Positions 22,467 to 36,200 of a stretch of 64,000 nucleotides of DNA are shown here, piece after piece. A model generated the notes under the pieces. It was not told the DNA's origin. It saw only the letters and a program-made list of their open reading frames with translations, and made no database searches. The translations under genes and the position numbers were made by a program. The first letter of the stretch is position 1. The number at the start of each line of letters is the position of its first letter. Source of the DNA: Elysia crispata (Eukaryota > Mollusca > Gastropoda > Plakobranchidae); contig JAWDGP010005048.1 in the NCBI GenBank assembly GCA_033675545.1, positions 132,501 to 196,500 on the forward strand. Direction: 5' to 3'.

Positions 22467-22967
22467 TACAGTCGAGTCCGCTTATTCCGAAGTCATTCGC
22501 ATAAAAAATGATTTCGAATTATCCGAAATTCGAATTATCAGAATACATAGAGAAAGAAAGTTTAAAAAAATGTGGATGGAAGATCAGAAATGTCGTACAA
22601 GTGTGCAGTGGGTGGGGGTGGGCCTAACCCCTTTCTCTATTGTGGCTTATTGTAGACTTTTGCCTGTAACGTAGGTGGGCACACACACACACACACACAC
22701 ACACCAGAATCACTCGCCGCGCGGAGCAGAGCACTACATGTACTTTGTTTTACAAGCCTGGGGAAGTGGTTCCACTGTGGCAGAATAAACACAAAAAAAA
22801 ATCACGCGAAAATCGCTTCGAATTAACCGGATCCTTATTTCAAAATTTGAACTCACCGATATTTTTTTAATAAAGCTTAAACACAGAACTATTCGGTAAA
22901 ATTGAACGACGCCAAAATATCTAAGAATTCGAACTATCCGGATTCGAAATATTTGGACTCAACTGTA
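22467..22967. mobile_element. Pogo/Tigger-type MITE
   Basis: The left end reads TACAGTCGAGTCCG and the right end, reverse-complemented, TACAGTTGAGTCCA. Both flanks are TA, the target of Tc1/mariner elements. The repeated 'cgaattatccgaa'-like subterminal motifs are typical of Tigger/pogo MITEs. About 497 bp between the TAs, with no transposase; a CA microsatellite lies at 22680-22704. Confidence 0.72.
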
Positions 22968-23008
22968 TTTTGTATCAATCCAAGGTGGCGCCCAGTCGGC
23001 TTGGGAAG

Positions 23009-23330
23009 TTAGGTGTGTTTATGGATTTGTGTGATTGGAAACGTTGCTTGGTCGTTGATGTTGATACCTGGTGGTTCCTGTGTCTGTAATGTGTGTATCC
23101 AGAATGTTTCTTTGTTTTGTAGGCCTATCATGTCTGCTGTGAGTAACTGGTCTATCGGTGTGATTTTTGCGTGGCTGATGGTGTGCTCCAGGAAGAAATA
23201 ATGTTTGGCAACAGCGTCTCCTCTAACGTTGTTAATGTTGAATGTGTGTGTGTGTTAAACCGTTTGCGAAGTGTTTGTGATGTTAGTCCTACATATTGTT
23301 TACTCAAAATGTTACATGTTATAGAAGTCG
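23009..23330 (-). mobile_element. Penelope-like element fragment: GIY-YIG endonuclease
   Basis: The minus strand reads ITCNILSKQYVGLTSQTLRK, then after a short CA-repeat region AVAKHYF, HTISHAKITPID, KETFWIHTLQTQEPPGIN and a stop at about 23009. The order YVG, TLRKRFN, VAKH, PI, E-FWI and P-G-N matches the GIY-YIG endonuclease at the C-terminus of Penelope-like elements. No reverse transcriptase is seen, so it is a decayed remnant. Confidence 0.75.
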
Positions 23331-24240
23331 TTAATCTTCCCGGAAAACGAGACTATAATTCCAAACCTGGACTGTGTTGACCTTTCCATCGTTGGCAGCA
23401 ACACATGACCTGCACATCTATAGGAATGCGCAGATTCTAAGGAAGTCTTTATTTGACCACGAAGAAGCTGATAATCCTAGCCAAACCGTTTTTACACCAC
23501 ATTCCTCCCTTCATCAAGACAATGGCCAATGTTTGGAATGAAAGAAAAATAATTGCTTACCGAAAGTCCTTACATCTCAAGGTGTTCGATCTCCAGCTCT
23601 TGGGCCTTCAGAGCCAGAGTAAAAGGTGTCCTGGCAAAGGGCGTAGCTCACTATTTTAGGTTAACATCTTTTATTTTTCCTCCTCCTTTATGCAATATAA
23701 TTTAATGTTCTAACTTACCTTAACGATCCCTTCCCTATTTCCTACATTCTGTCTTCAACTGTCTTCAAACCATCGAGATAAAATGAATTCTACACCTAGA
23801 ATATAAGTACCAGATCATCCCACTATCATCGTTAACTCGATGTACCTGGATCAGATATTGGATTAAAAGCTCCAAGACATCCAATCATCGACCTTAATCA
23901 CTCTGATTTCGTTCTGTGCTAACAAATATTGTAATAAGGGCTTCATGCCATTATCTCTACTTCCCCGCTCCCTCCTCATTCCCCATCTCTACATTCGCTG
24001 TCCAACTTTTTTTTTTAGAATTTCTTTCTGTTTATTTCAACTCGCTCATCTGGAGCTAGGATCCCATATTTTCCTTATAATGCGCAAAAGTGGATGGGCC
24101 ATGATTTCTTTAAAGTGTCAAAGGCATTCTCTAACTAACACTCACTCTTTCTCTGTCTGTCTCTTTTTCTCTCTCTCCTCGAATCTCCCAAACTCAACTT
24201 GCTCTTGTTGTCGATAACCGTGTGGATATATCAGAGAATG
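23319..24240 (+). repeat. Flank of the dispersed minisatellite-bearing repeat, copy 2
   Basis: Closely matches 54166-54354 plus 55680-56415 (inverted), and its right half matches 1-597. It leads into the giant 51-bp array. Copy 3 stops being similar exactly where the Penelope-like endonuclease reading begins, so the flank and the Penelope fragment meet at 23319. Short open frames here are broken differently in copy 3. Confidence 0.8.
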
Positions 24241-27200
24241 ACGAAAGCGATCTCTCTACGACAGTTAACTCATCCCGAATAAACCAAGTGTTCCCTTCAT
24301 CTGTCTTTGATAGTTGACTATCACCCAAGAAAAACCGTTTTCTTCCTTCATCTGTCTTTGAAAGTTTACTATCATTCAGAAAAAGAACCCCATTGCTCCC
24401 TTCAAATATACCCATTACACCATTCAACCGTCTATGATAGTTGACCATCTCCCCCAAAAACCCATTGCTCCCTTCATCTATCTATGATAGTTGACAGTCA
24501 CCCCAAATAAAGCCATCGCTTCTGTCATCTCTCTATGGTAGTAGACTAACACCCCAAATAAACCCATTGCTCCCTTCATCTGTCTATGGTAGTAGACTAA
24601 CACCCCAAATTATCCCGTTTTACCCTTCATCTATCTATGATAGTAGACTAACACCCCAAATAAACCCATTGCTCTCTTCATCTGTCTATGGTAGTAGACT
24701 AACACCCCAAATAAACCCATTGCTCTCTTCATCTGTCTATGGTAGTAGACTAACACCCCAAAAAAACCCATTGCTCTCTTCATCTGTCTATGGTAGTAGA
24801 CTAACACCCCAAATAAACCCATTGCTCCCTTCATCTGTCTATGGTAGTAGACTAACACCCCAAATAAACCCATTACTCCAGTCATCTGTCTATGGTAGTA
24901 GACTAACACCCCAAATAAACCCATTGCTCCCTTCATCTGTCTATGGTAGTAGACTAACACCCCAAATAAACCCATTGCTCCCTTCATCTGTCTATGGTAG
25001 TAGACTAACACCCCAAATAAACCCATTGCTCTCTTCATCTGTCTATGATAGTAGACTAACACCCCAAAAAAACCCATTGCTCTCTTCATCTGTCTATGGT
25101 AGTAGACTAACACCCCAAATAAACCCATTGCTCCCTTCATCTGTCTATGGTAGTAGACTAACACCCAAAAAAAAACCCATTGCTCTCTTCATCTGTCTAT
25201 GGTAGTAGACTAACACCCCAAATAAACCCATTGCTCCCTTCATCTGTCTATGGTAGTAGACTAACACCCCAAATAAACCCATTGCTCCCTTCATCTGTCT
25301 ATGATAGTAGACTAACACCCCAAATAAACCCATTGCTCCCTTCATCTGTCTATGGTAGTAGACTAACACCCCAAATAAACCCATTGCTCCCTTCATCTGT
25401 CTATGATAGTAGACTAACACCCCAAATAAACCCATTGCTCCCTTCATCTGTCTATGGTAGTAGACTAACACCCCAAATAAACCCATTGCTCCCTTCATCT
25501 GTCTATGGTAGTAGACTAACACCCCAAATAAACCCATTGCTCCCTTCATCTGTCTATGATAGTAGACTAACACCCCAAATAAACCCATTGCTCTCTTCAT
25601 CTGTCTATGGTAGTAGACTAACACCCCAAATAAACCCATTGCTCTCTTCATCTGTCTATGGTAGTAGACTAACACCCCAAATAAACCCATTGCTCCTTTC
25701 ATCTGTCTATGGTAGTAGACTAACACCCCAAATAAACCCATTGCTCTCTTCATCTGTCTATGGTAGTAGACTAACACCCCAAATAAACCCATTGCTCCCT
25801 TCATCTGTCTATGGTAGTAGACTAACACCCCAAATAAACCCATTGCTCTCTTCATCTGTCTATGGTAGTAGACTAACACCCCAAAAAAACCCATTGCTCT
25901 CTTCATCTGTCTATGGTAGTAGACTAACACCCCAAATAAACCCATTGCTCTCTTCATCTGTCTATGGTAGTAGACTAACACCCCAAATAAACCCATTGCT
26001 CCCTTCATCTGTCTATGGTAGTAGACTAACACCCCAAATAAACCCATTGCTCTCTTCATCTGTCTATGGTAGTAGACTAACACCCCAAATAAACCCATTG
26101 CTCCCTTCATCTGTCTATGGTAGTAGACTAACACCCCAAATAAACCCATTGCTCTCTTCATCTGTCTATGGTAGTAGACTAACACCCCAAATAAACCCAT
26201 TGCTCTCTTCATCTGTCTATGGTAGTAGACTAACACCCCAAATAAACCCATTGCTCCCTTCATCTGTCTATGGTAGTAGACTAACACCCCAAATAAACCC
26301 ATTGCTCTCTTCATCTGTCTATGGTAGTAGACTAACACCCTAAATAAACCCATTGCACCCTTCATCTTTCTATGGTAGTAGATTAACACCCTAAATAAAT
26401 TTATTGTTCTCTTTATCAGTCTATGGTAGTAGACTAACACCCTAAATAAACCCATTGCTCCCTTCATCTGTCTATGGTAGTAGACTAACACCCCAAATAA
26501 ACCTATTGCTCCGTTCATCTGTCTATGGTAGTAGAGTAACACCTAATAAAAACCTATTGCTCTCTTTATCTATCTATGGTAGTAGACTAACACCCCAAAT
26601 AAACCCATTGCTCCCTTCATCTGTCTATGGTAGTAGACTAACACCCCAAATAAACCCATTGCTCCCTTCATCTGTCTATGGTAGTAGACTAACACCCCAA
26701 ATAAACCTATTGCTCCCTTTATCTGTCTATGGTAGTAGACTAACACCCCAAATAAACCCATCGCTATCTTCATCTGTCTATGGTAGTAGACTAACACACC
26801 AAATAAACCCCTTGTTCCCTTCATCTGTCTATGGTAGTAGACTAACACCCCATATAAACCTATTGCTCTCTACAACTGTCTATGGTAGTAGACTAACACC
26901 CGAAATAAACCCATCGCTCCTTTCTTATGTCTATAGTAGTATTCTAATACCACAAATAAACCCATTTCCCTCTTCGTCTGTGTATGGTAGTAGACTAACA
27001 CCACAAAAAAGCCAAATTGCTCCCTTCATCTGTGTATGGTAGTAGACTAACACCACAAAAAAGCCAAATTGCTCCCTTCATCTGTGTATGGTAGTAGATT
27101 AACACCTAAAAAAAACCTATTCCTCCCTTTATATGTCTATGGTAGTAGACTAACATTCCAAATCAACCTATTGCTCTCTTTATCTGTCTATAGTAGTAGA

Positions 27201-30200
27201 CAAACACCCCAAATAAACCTATTGCTCTCTTCATCTGTCTATGATAGTACACTAACACCCCAAATAAACCTATTGCTCTCTTTATCTGTCTATGGTAGTA
27301 GACTAACATCCCAAAAAAACCTATTGCTCTTTTTATCTGTCTATGTTAGTAAACTAACACCCCAAATAAACCTTTTGCTCTTCTTATCTGTCTATGGTAG
27401 TAGACTAACACCCCAAATAAACCCATTGCTCCTTTGATCTGTCTATGGTAGTAGACTAACACCCCAAATAAACCCATTGCTCTTTTCATCTGCCTATGGT
27501 AGTAGACTAACACCCCAAAAAAACGCATTGCTCTCTTTATCTGTCTATGGTAGTAGACTATCACCCCAAATAAACCCATTGCTCTCTTCATCTGTCTATG
27601 GTAGTAGACTAACACCCTTAAATAAACTTATTGCTCTCTTTATCTGTCTACGGTAGTAGACTAACACCCCAAATAAACCAAGTGCTCCTTTCATCTGTCT
27701 ATGGTAGTAGACTATCACCCCAAATAAACCCATTGCTCTCTTTATCTCTCTATAATAGTAGACTAACACCCAAAAAAAAACCAATTGCTCACTTCATCTG
27801 TTTAATAAAGTAGACTAACACCCAAAAAAAAACCCATTGCTCTCTTCATCTGTCTATGATAGTAGACTAACACCCCAAATAAACCCATTGCTCCCTTTAT
27901 CTGTCTATGGTAGTAGACTAACACCCCAAATAAACCCATTGCTCTCTTTATCTGTATCTGGTAGTAGACTAACACCCCAAATAAACCCATTGCTCTCTTC
28001 ATCTGTCTCTGGTAGTAGACTAACACCCCAAATAAACCCATTGCTCTCTTCATCTGTCTCTGGTAGTAGACTAACACCCCAAATAAACCTGTTGCTCCCG
28101 TCATCTGTCTCTGGTAGTAGACTAACACCCCAAATAAACCTGTTGCTCCCGTCATCTGTCTCTGGTAGTAGACTAACACCCCAAATAAACCCATTGCTCT
28201 CTTCATCTGTATATGTTAGAAAGACTAACACCCCAAATAAACCTATTCCTCTCTTTATCTGTCTATGGTAGTAGACTAACACCCCAAATAAACCCCTTGC
28301 TCCTTTCATCTGTCTGTGGTAGTAGACTAACACTTAAAATAAAACTATTGCTCTCCTCATCTGTCTATGGTAGGAGACTAAGATCCCAAACCAATCTATT
28401 GCTCTCTTTATCTGTCTATGGTAGTAGACTAACACCCTAAATAAACCTATTGCTCTCTTTATCTGTCTATGGTAGTAGACTAACACCCCAAATAAACCTA
28501 TTGCTCTCTTTATCTGTCTATGGTAGTAGACTAACACCCCAAATAAACCCATTGCTCTTTTCATCTGTCTATGGTAGTAGACTAACACCTAAAATAAACC
28601 GATTGCTCATTTTATCTATCTATTGTAGTAGACTAACACCCAAAAAAAAAAACCCGTTACTCTCTTCATCTGTCTATGGTAGTAGACTAACATCCTAAAA
28701 AACCCATTGCTCTCTTCATCTGTCTATGGTAGTAGACTAACACCCCAAATAAACCCATTGCTCCCTTTATCTGTCTATGGTAGTAGACTAACACCCCAAA
28801 TAAACCTATTGCTCTCTTCATCTGTCTATGGTAGTAGACTACCACCCCAAATTTATCCATTGCTCCCTTAATCTGTCTATGGTAGTAGACTAACACCCCA
28901 AATATATCCATTGCTCCCTTCATCTGTCACACACCAAATAATCCTATTGCTCTCTTTGTCTGTCTGTGTTAGTAGACTTACACCCCAATTAAACCCATTG
29001 CTCTCTTCATCTGTCTATGGTAGTAGACTAACACCCCAAATAAACCCATTGCTCTCTTCATCTGTCTATGGTAGTAGACTAACACCCACAAAAAACCCAT
29101 TGCTCCTTTCATCTGTCTATGGTAGTAGATTAATACCACAAAAAATCCCATTGCTCTCTTCATCTGTCTATGGTAGTAGACTAACACCCCAAAAAAACCC
29201 ATTGCTCTCTTCATCTGTCTATGGTAGTAGACTAACAAACCAAAAAAAACCCATTGCTCCCTTCATCTGTCTATGGTAGTAGACTAACACCCCAAATAAA
29301 CCCATTGCTCTCTTCATCTGTCTATGGTAGTAGACTAACAAACCAAATAAACCCATTGCTCCCTTCATCTGTCTATGGTAGTAGACTAACACCCCAAATA
29401 AACCCATTGCTCTCTTCATCTGTCTATGGTAGTAGACTAACACCCCAAATAAACCCATTGCTCTCTTCATCTGTCTATGGTAGTAGACTAACACCCCCAA
29501 AAAACCCATTGCTCTCTTCATCTGTCTATGGTAGTAGACTAACACCCCAAAAAAACCCATTGCTCCTTCATCTGTCTATGGTAGTGGACTAACACCCCAA
29601 ATAAACCCATTGCTGTCTTCATCTCTCTATGGTAGTAGACTAACACCCCAATAAAACCCATTGCTCCCTTCATCTGTCTATGGTAGTAGACTAACACCCC
29701 AAATAAACCCATTGCTCTCTTCATCTGTCTATGATAGTAGACTAACACCCCAAAAAAACCCATTGCTCTCTTCATCTGTCTATGATAGTAGACTAATACC
29801 CAAAAAAAAACCCATGGCTCTCTTCATCTGTCTATGGTAGTAGACTAACACCCCAAATAAACCCATTGCTCTCTTCATCTGTCTATGATAGTAGACTAAC
29901 ACCCCAAATAAACCCATTGCTCTCTTCATCTGTCTATGGTAGTAGACTAACACCCCAAATAAACCCATTGCTCTCTTCATCTGTCTATGGTAGTAGACTA
30001 ACACCCCAAATAAACCCATTGCTCTCTTCATCTGTCTATGATAGTAGACTAACACCCCAAAAAACCCATTGCTCTCTTCATCTGTCTATGGTAGTAGACT
30101 AACACCCCAAATAAACCCATTGCTCTCTTCATCTGTCTATGGTAGTAGACTAACACCCCAAATAAACCCATTGCTCTCTTCATCTGTCTATGGTAGTAGA

Positions 30201-33200
30201 CTAACACCCCAAATAAACCCATTGCTCCCTTCATCTGTCTATGGTAGTAGACTAACACCCCAAATAAACCCATTGCTCCCTTCATCTGTCTATGGTAGTA
30301 GACTAACACCCCAAATTATCCCGTTATACCCTTCATCTATCTATGGTGGTAGACTAACACCCCAAATAAACCCATTGTTCCCGTCATCTGTTTATGGTAG
30401 TAGATTAACACCTCAAATAAACCCATTGCTCTCTTCATCTGTCTATGATAGTAGACTAACACCCCCAAAAAACCCATTGCTCTCTTTATCGATCTATGGT
30501 AGTAGACTAACATCCCAAAAAAACCCATTGCTCTCTTCATCTATCCATGGTAGTAGACTAACACCCCAAATAAACCCATTGCTCTTTTCATTTGTCTATG
30601 GTAGTAGACTAACACCCCAAATAAACCTATGGCTCCCGTCATCTGTCAATGGTAGTAGACTAACACCCCAAATAAACCCATTGCTCTCTTCATCTGTCTA
30701 TGGTAGTAGACTAACACCCCAAATTATCCCGTTTTACCCTTCATCTATCTATGATAGTTGACTGTCACCCCAAAAAAACCCATTGCTCTCTTCATCTGTC
30801 TATGGGAGTTGACTAAAACCCCAAATAAACCCATTGGTCTCTTCATCAGTCTATGGTAGTAGACTTCCACCCCAAATTATCCCGTTATACCCTTCATCTC
30901 TCTATGATAGTAGACTAACACCCCCAAAAAACCCATTGCTCTCTTTATCTATCTATGGTAGTAGACTAACACCCCAAATAAATCCATTGGTCTCTCTATC
31001 TGTCTATGGTAGTAGACTAACACCCCATATTATCCCTTGATACCCTTTATCTGTCTATGGTGGTAGACTAACACCCCATATAAACCCATTGCTCTCATCA
31101 TCTGTCTATGATAGTAGACTAACACCCTAAATAAACCCATTGCTTCTTCATCTGTCTATGGTAGTAGACTAACATCCCAAAAAAATCTATTGCTTCTTTA
31201 TCTGTCTATGGTAGTAGACTAACACCCCAAATAAACCCATTGCTCTCATCATCTGTCTATGATAGTAGACTAACACCCTAAATAAACCCATTGCTTCTTC
31301 ATCTGTCTATGGTAGTAGACTAACATCCCAAAAAAATCTATTGCTTTTTATCTGTCTATGGTAGTAGACTAACACCCCAAATAAACCCATTGCTCCCTTC
31401 ATCTGTCTATGGTAGTAGACTACACCCCAAATAAACACATTGCTTCCGTCATCTGTCTATGGTAGTAGACTAACACCCCAAAAAAAACCATTGCTCCCGT
31501 CATCTGTTTATGGTAGTAGATTAACACCTCAAATAAACCCATTGCTCTCTTCATCTGTCTATGATAGTAGACTAAGATCCCAAAAAAACCCATTCCTCTC
31601 TTCATCTATCCATGGCAGTAGACTAACACCCCAAATAAACCCATTGCTCTTTTCATTTCTCTATGGTAGTAGACTAACACCCCAAATTATCCCGTTTTAC
31701 CCTTCATCTATCTATGATAGTTGACTGTCACCCCAAAAAAGCCCATTGCTCTCTTCATCTGTTTATGGTAGTAGACTAACACCCCAAAAAAACCCATTGC
31801 TCTCTTCATCTGTCTATGGTAGTAGACTAACACCCCAAAAAACCCATTGCTCTCTTCATCTCTCTATGGTAGTAGACTAACACCCCAAAAAAACCCATTG
31901 CTCTCTTCATCTGTCTATGGTAGTAGACTTACACCCCAAATTATCCCGTTATACCCTTCATCTGTCTATGATAGTAGACTAACACCCCAAATAAACTCAT
32001 TGCTCTCTTCATCTTTTTATGGTAGTAGACTAACACCCCAAATAAACCAATTGCTCATTTCATCTGTCTATGGTAGTAGACTAACATCCCAAAAAAAATC
32101 CATTGCTTCTTCATCTGTCTATGGTAGTAGACTAACACCCCAAATAAACCCATTGCTCCCTTCATCTGTCTTTGGTAGTAGACTAAAACCCCAAATAAAC
32201 CCATTGCTCCCGTCATCTGTCTATGGTAGTAGACTGACACCCAAAAAAACCCATTGCTCCCGTCATCTGTTTATGGTAGTAGATTAACACCTCAAATAAA
32301 CCCAATGCTCTCTTTATCTGTCTATGTTAGTAGACTAACACCCCCAAAAAAACCATTGCTCTCTTTATCTATCTATGGTAGTACACTAACATCCCAAATA
32401 AACCCATTGCTCTCTTCATCTATCTATGGTAGTAAACTAACACCCCAAATAAACCCATTGCTCTTTTCATTTGTCTATGGTAGTAGACTAACACTCCAAA
32501 TAAACCTATGGCACCCGTCATCTGTCTATGGTAGTAGACTAACACCCTAAATAAAACCATTGCTCCCCTCATATGTCTATGGTAGTAGAATAACATCCCA
32601 AATAAAATCCATTGCTTCTTCATCTGTCTATGGTAGTAGACTAACACCCGAAATAAACCCATTGCTCCCTTCATCTGTCTTTGGTAGTAGACAAACACCC
32701 CAAATAAACCAATTGCTTCTTCATCTGTCTGTGGTAGTAGACTACACCCCAAATAAACCCATTTCTTCCGTCATCTGTCTATGGTAGTAGACTAACACCC
32801 AAAAAAAACCCATTGCTCCCGTCATCTGTTTATGGTAGTAGATTAACCCCCAAAAAAAACCCATTGCTCTCTTCATCTGTCTATGGTAGTAGACATACAC
32901 CCCAAATTATCCCGTTATACCCTTCATCTGTCTATGGTGGTAGACTAACACCCCAAATAAACCCATTGTTCCCGTCATCTGTTTATGGTAGTAGATTAAC
33001 ACCTCAAATAAACCCATTGCTCTCTTCATCTGTTTATGATACTAGACTAACACCCCCAAAAAACCCATTGCTCTCTTTATCGATCTATGGTAGTAGACTA
33101 ACATCCCAAAAAAAACCATTGCTCTCTTCATCTATCCATGGTAGTAGACTAACACCCCAAATAAACCCATTGCTCTTTTCATCTGTCTATGGTAGTAGAC

Positions 33201-36200
33201 TAACAAACCAAATAAACCCATTGCTCCCTTCATCTGTCTATGGTAGTAGACTAACACCCCAAATAAACCCATTGCTCCCTTCATCTGTCTATGGTAGTAG
33301 ACTAATACTCCAAATTATCCCGTACTACCCTTCATCTATCTATGATAGTTGACTGTCACCTCAAATAAACCCATTGCTCTCTTCATCTGTCTATGGTAGT
33401 AGACTAACACCCCAAATAAACCCATTGCTCTCTTCATCTGTCTATGATAGTAGACTAACACCCCAAAAAAACCCATTGCTCTCTTCATCTGTCTATGGTA
33501 GTAGACTAACACCCCAAATAAACCCATTGCTCTCTTCATCTGTCTATGGTAGTAGACTAACACCCCATATTATCCCGTGATACCCTTCATCTGTCTATGG
33601 TGGTAGACTAACACCCTAAATAAACCCATTGCTCTCATCATCTGTCTATGATAGTAGACTAACACCCTAAATAAACCCATTGCTCCCTTCATCTCTCTTT
33701 GGTAGTAGACTAACACCCCGAATAAATGCATTGCTTCTTCATCTGTATATGGTAGTAGACTAACACCCCAAAAAAACCCATTGCTCTCTTCATCTGTCTA
33801 TGATAGTAGACTAACACCCAAAAAAACCCATTGCTCTCTTCATCTGTCTATGGTAGTAGACTAACACCCCAAATAAACCCATTGCTCTCTTCATCTGTCT
33901 ATGGTAGTAGACTAACACCCCAAATAAACCCATTGCTCCCTTCATCTGTCTATGGTAGTAGACTAACACCCCAAATAAACCCATTGCTCCCTTCATCTGT
34001 CTATGATAGTAGACTAACACCCCAAATAAACCCATTGCTCCCTTCATCTGTCTATGGTAGTAGACTAACACCCCAAATAAACCCATTGCTCTCTTCATCT
34101 GTCTATGATAGTAGACTAACACCCCAAAAAAACCCATTGCTCTCTTCATCTGTCTATGGTAGTAGACTAACACCCCAAAAAACCCATTGCTCTCTTCATC
34201 TGTCTATGGTAGTAGACTAACACCCCAAATAAACCCATTGCTCTCTTCATCTGTCTATGGTAGTAGACTAACACCCCAAAAAAACCCATTGCTCTCTTCA
34301 TCTGTCTATGGTAGTAGACTAACACCCCAAATAAACCCATTGCTCTCTTCATCTGTCTATGATAGTAGACTAACACCCCAAAAAACCCATTGCTCTCTTC
34401 ATCTGTCTATGGTAGTAGACTAACACCCCAAATAAACCCATTGCTCTCTTCATCTGTCTATGATAGTAGACTAACACCCCAAATAAACCCATTGCTCTCT
34501 TCATCTGTCTATGGTAGTAGACTAACACCCCAAATAAACCCATTGCTCTCTTCATCTGTCTATGATAGTAGACTAACACCCCAAATAAACCCATTGCTCT
34601 CTTCATCTGTCTATGGTAGTAGACTAACACCCCAAAAAAACCCATTGCTCTCTTCATCTGTCTATGATAGTAGACTAACACCCCAAATAAACCCATTGCT
34701 CTCTTCATCTGTCTATGGTAGTAGACTAACACCCCAAATAAACCCATTGCTCTCTTCATCTGTCTATGGTAGTAGACTAACACCCCAAATAAACCCATTG
34801 CTCTCTTCATCTGTCTATGGTAGTAGACTAACACCCCAAATAAACCCATTGCTCTCTTCATCTGTCTATGGTAGTAGACTAACACCCCAAAAAAACCCAT
34901 TGCTCTCTTCATCTGTCTATGGTAGTAGACTAACACCCCAAATAAACCCATTGCTCTCTTCATCTGTCTATGGTAGTAGACTAACACCCCAAATAAACCC
35001 ATTGCTCTCTTCATCTGTCTATGGTAGTAGACTAACACCCCAAATAAACCCATTGCTCTCTTCATCTGTCTATGGTAGTAGACTAACACCCCAAATAAAC
35101 CCATTGCTCTCTTCATCTGTCTATGGTAGTAGACTAACACCCCAAATAAACCCATTGCTCTCTTCATCTGTCTATGGTGGTTGACTAACACCCCAAAAAA
35201 CCCATTGCTCTCTTCATCTGTCTATGATAGTAGACTAACACCCCAACTAAACCCCTTGCTTTCTTCATCTGTCTATGGTAGTAGACTAACACCCCAAATA
35301 AACCCATTGCTCTCTTCATCTGTCTATGGTAGTAGACTAACACCCCAAATAAACCCATTGCTCTCTTCATCTGTCTATGATAGTAGACTAACACCCCAAA
35401 TAAACCCATTGCTCTCTTCATCTGTCTATGGTAGTAGACTAACACCCCAAATAAACCCATTGCTCTCTTCATCTGTCTATGGTAGTAGACTAACACCCCA
35501 AATAAACCCATTGCTCTCTTCATCTGTCTATGGTAGTAGACTAACACCCCAAATAAACCCATTGCTCTCTTCATCTGTCTATGGTAGTAGACCAACACCC
35601 CAAATAAACCCATTGCTCTCTTCATCTGTCTATGATAGTAGACTAACACCCCAAATAAACCCATTGCTCTCTATATCTGTCTATGGTAGTAGACTAACAC
35701 CCCAAAAAACCCATTGCTCTCTTCATCTGTCTATGATAGTAGACTAACACCCAAAAAAACCCATTGCTCTCTTCATCTGTCTATGGTAGTAGACTAACAC
35801 CCCAAATAAACCCATTGCTCTCTTCATCTGTCTATGATAGTAGACTAACACCCCAAATAAACCCATTGCTCTCTTCATCTGTCTATGATAGTAGACTAAC
35901 ACCCCAAATAAACCCATTGCTCTCTTCATCTGTCTATGGTAGTAGACTAACACCCCAAATAAACCCATTGCTCTCTTCATCTGTCTATGATAGTAGACTA
36001 ACACCCCAAATAAACCCATTGCTCTCTTCATCTGTCTATGATAGTAGACTAACACCCCAAATAAACCCATTGCTCTCTTCATCTGTCTATGGTAGTAGAC
36101 TAACACCCCAAATAAACCCATTGCTCTCTTCATCTGTCTATGGTAGTAGACTAACACCCCAAATAAACCCATTGCTCTCTTCATCTGTCTATGGTAGTAG

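Noticed and set aside
23453-23659. Plus-strand frame ending QSQSKRCPGKG and its relative at 56182-56406
   Set aside because: The same DNA is read in different frames in the two copies, each broken at different places, so it is non-coding repeat flank.
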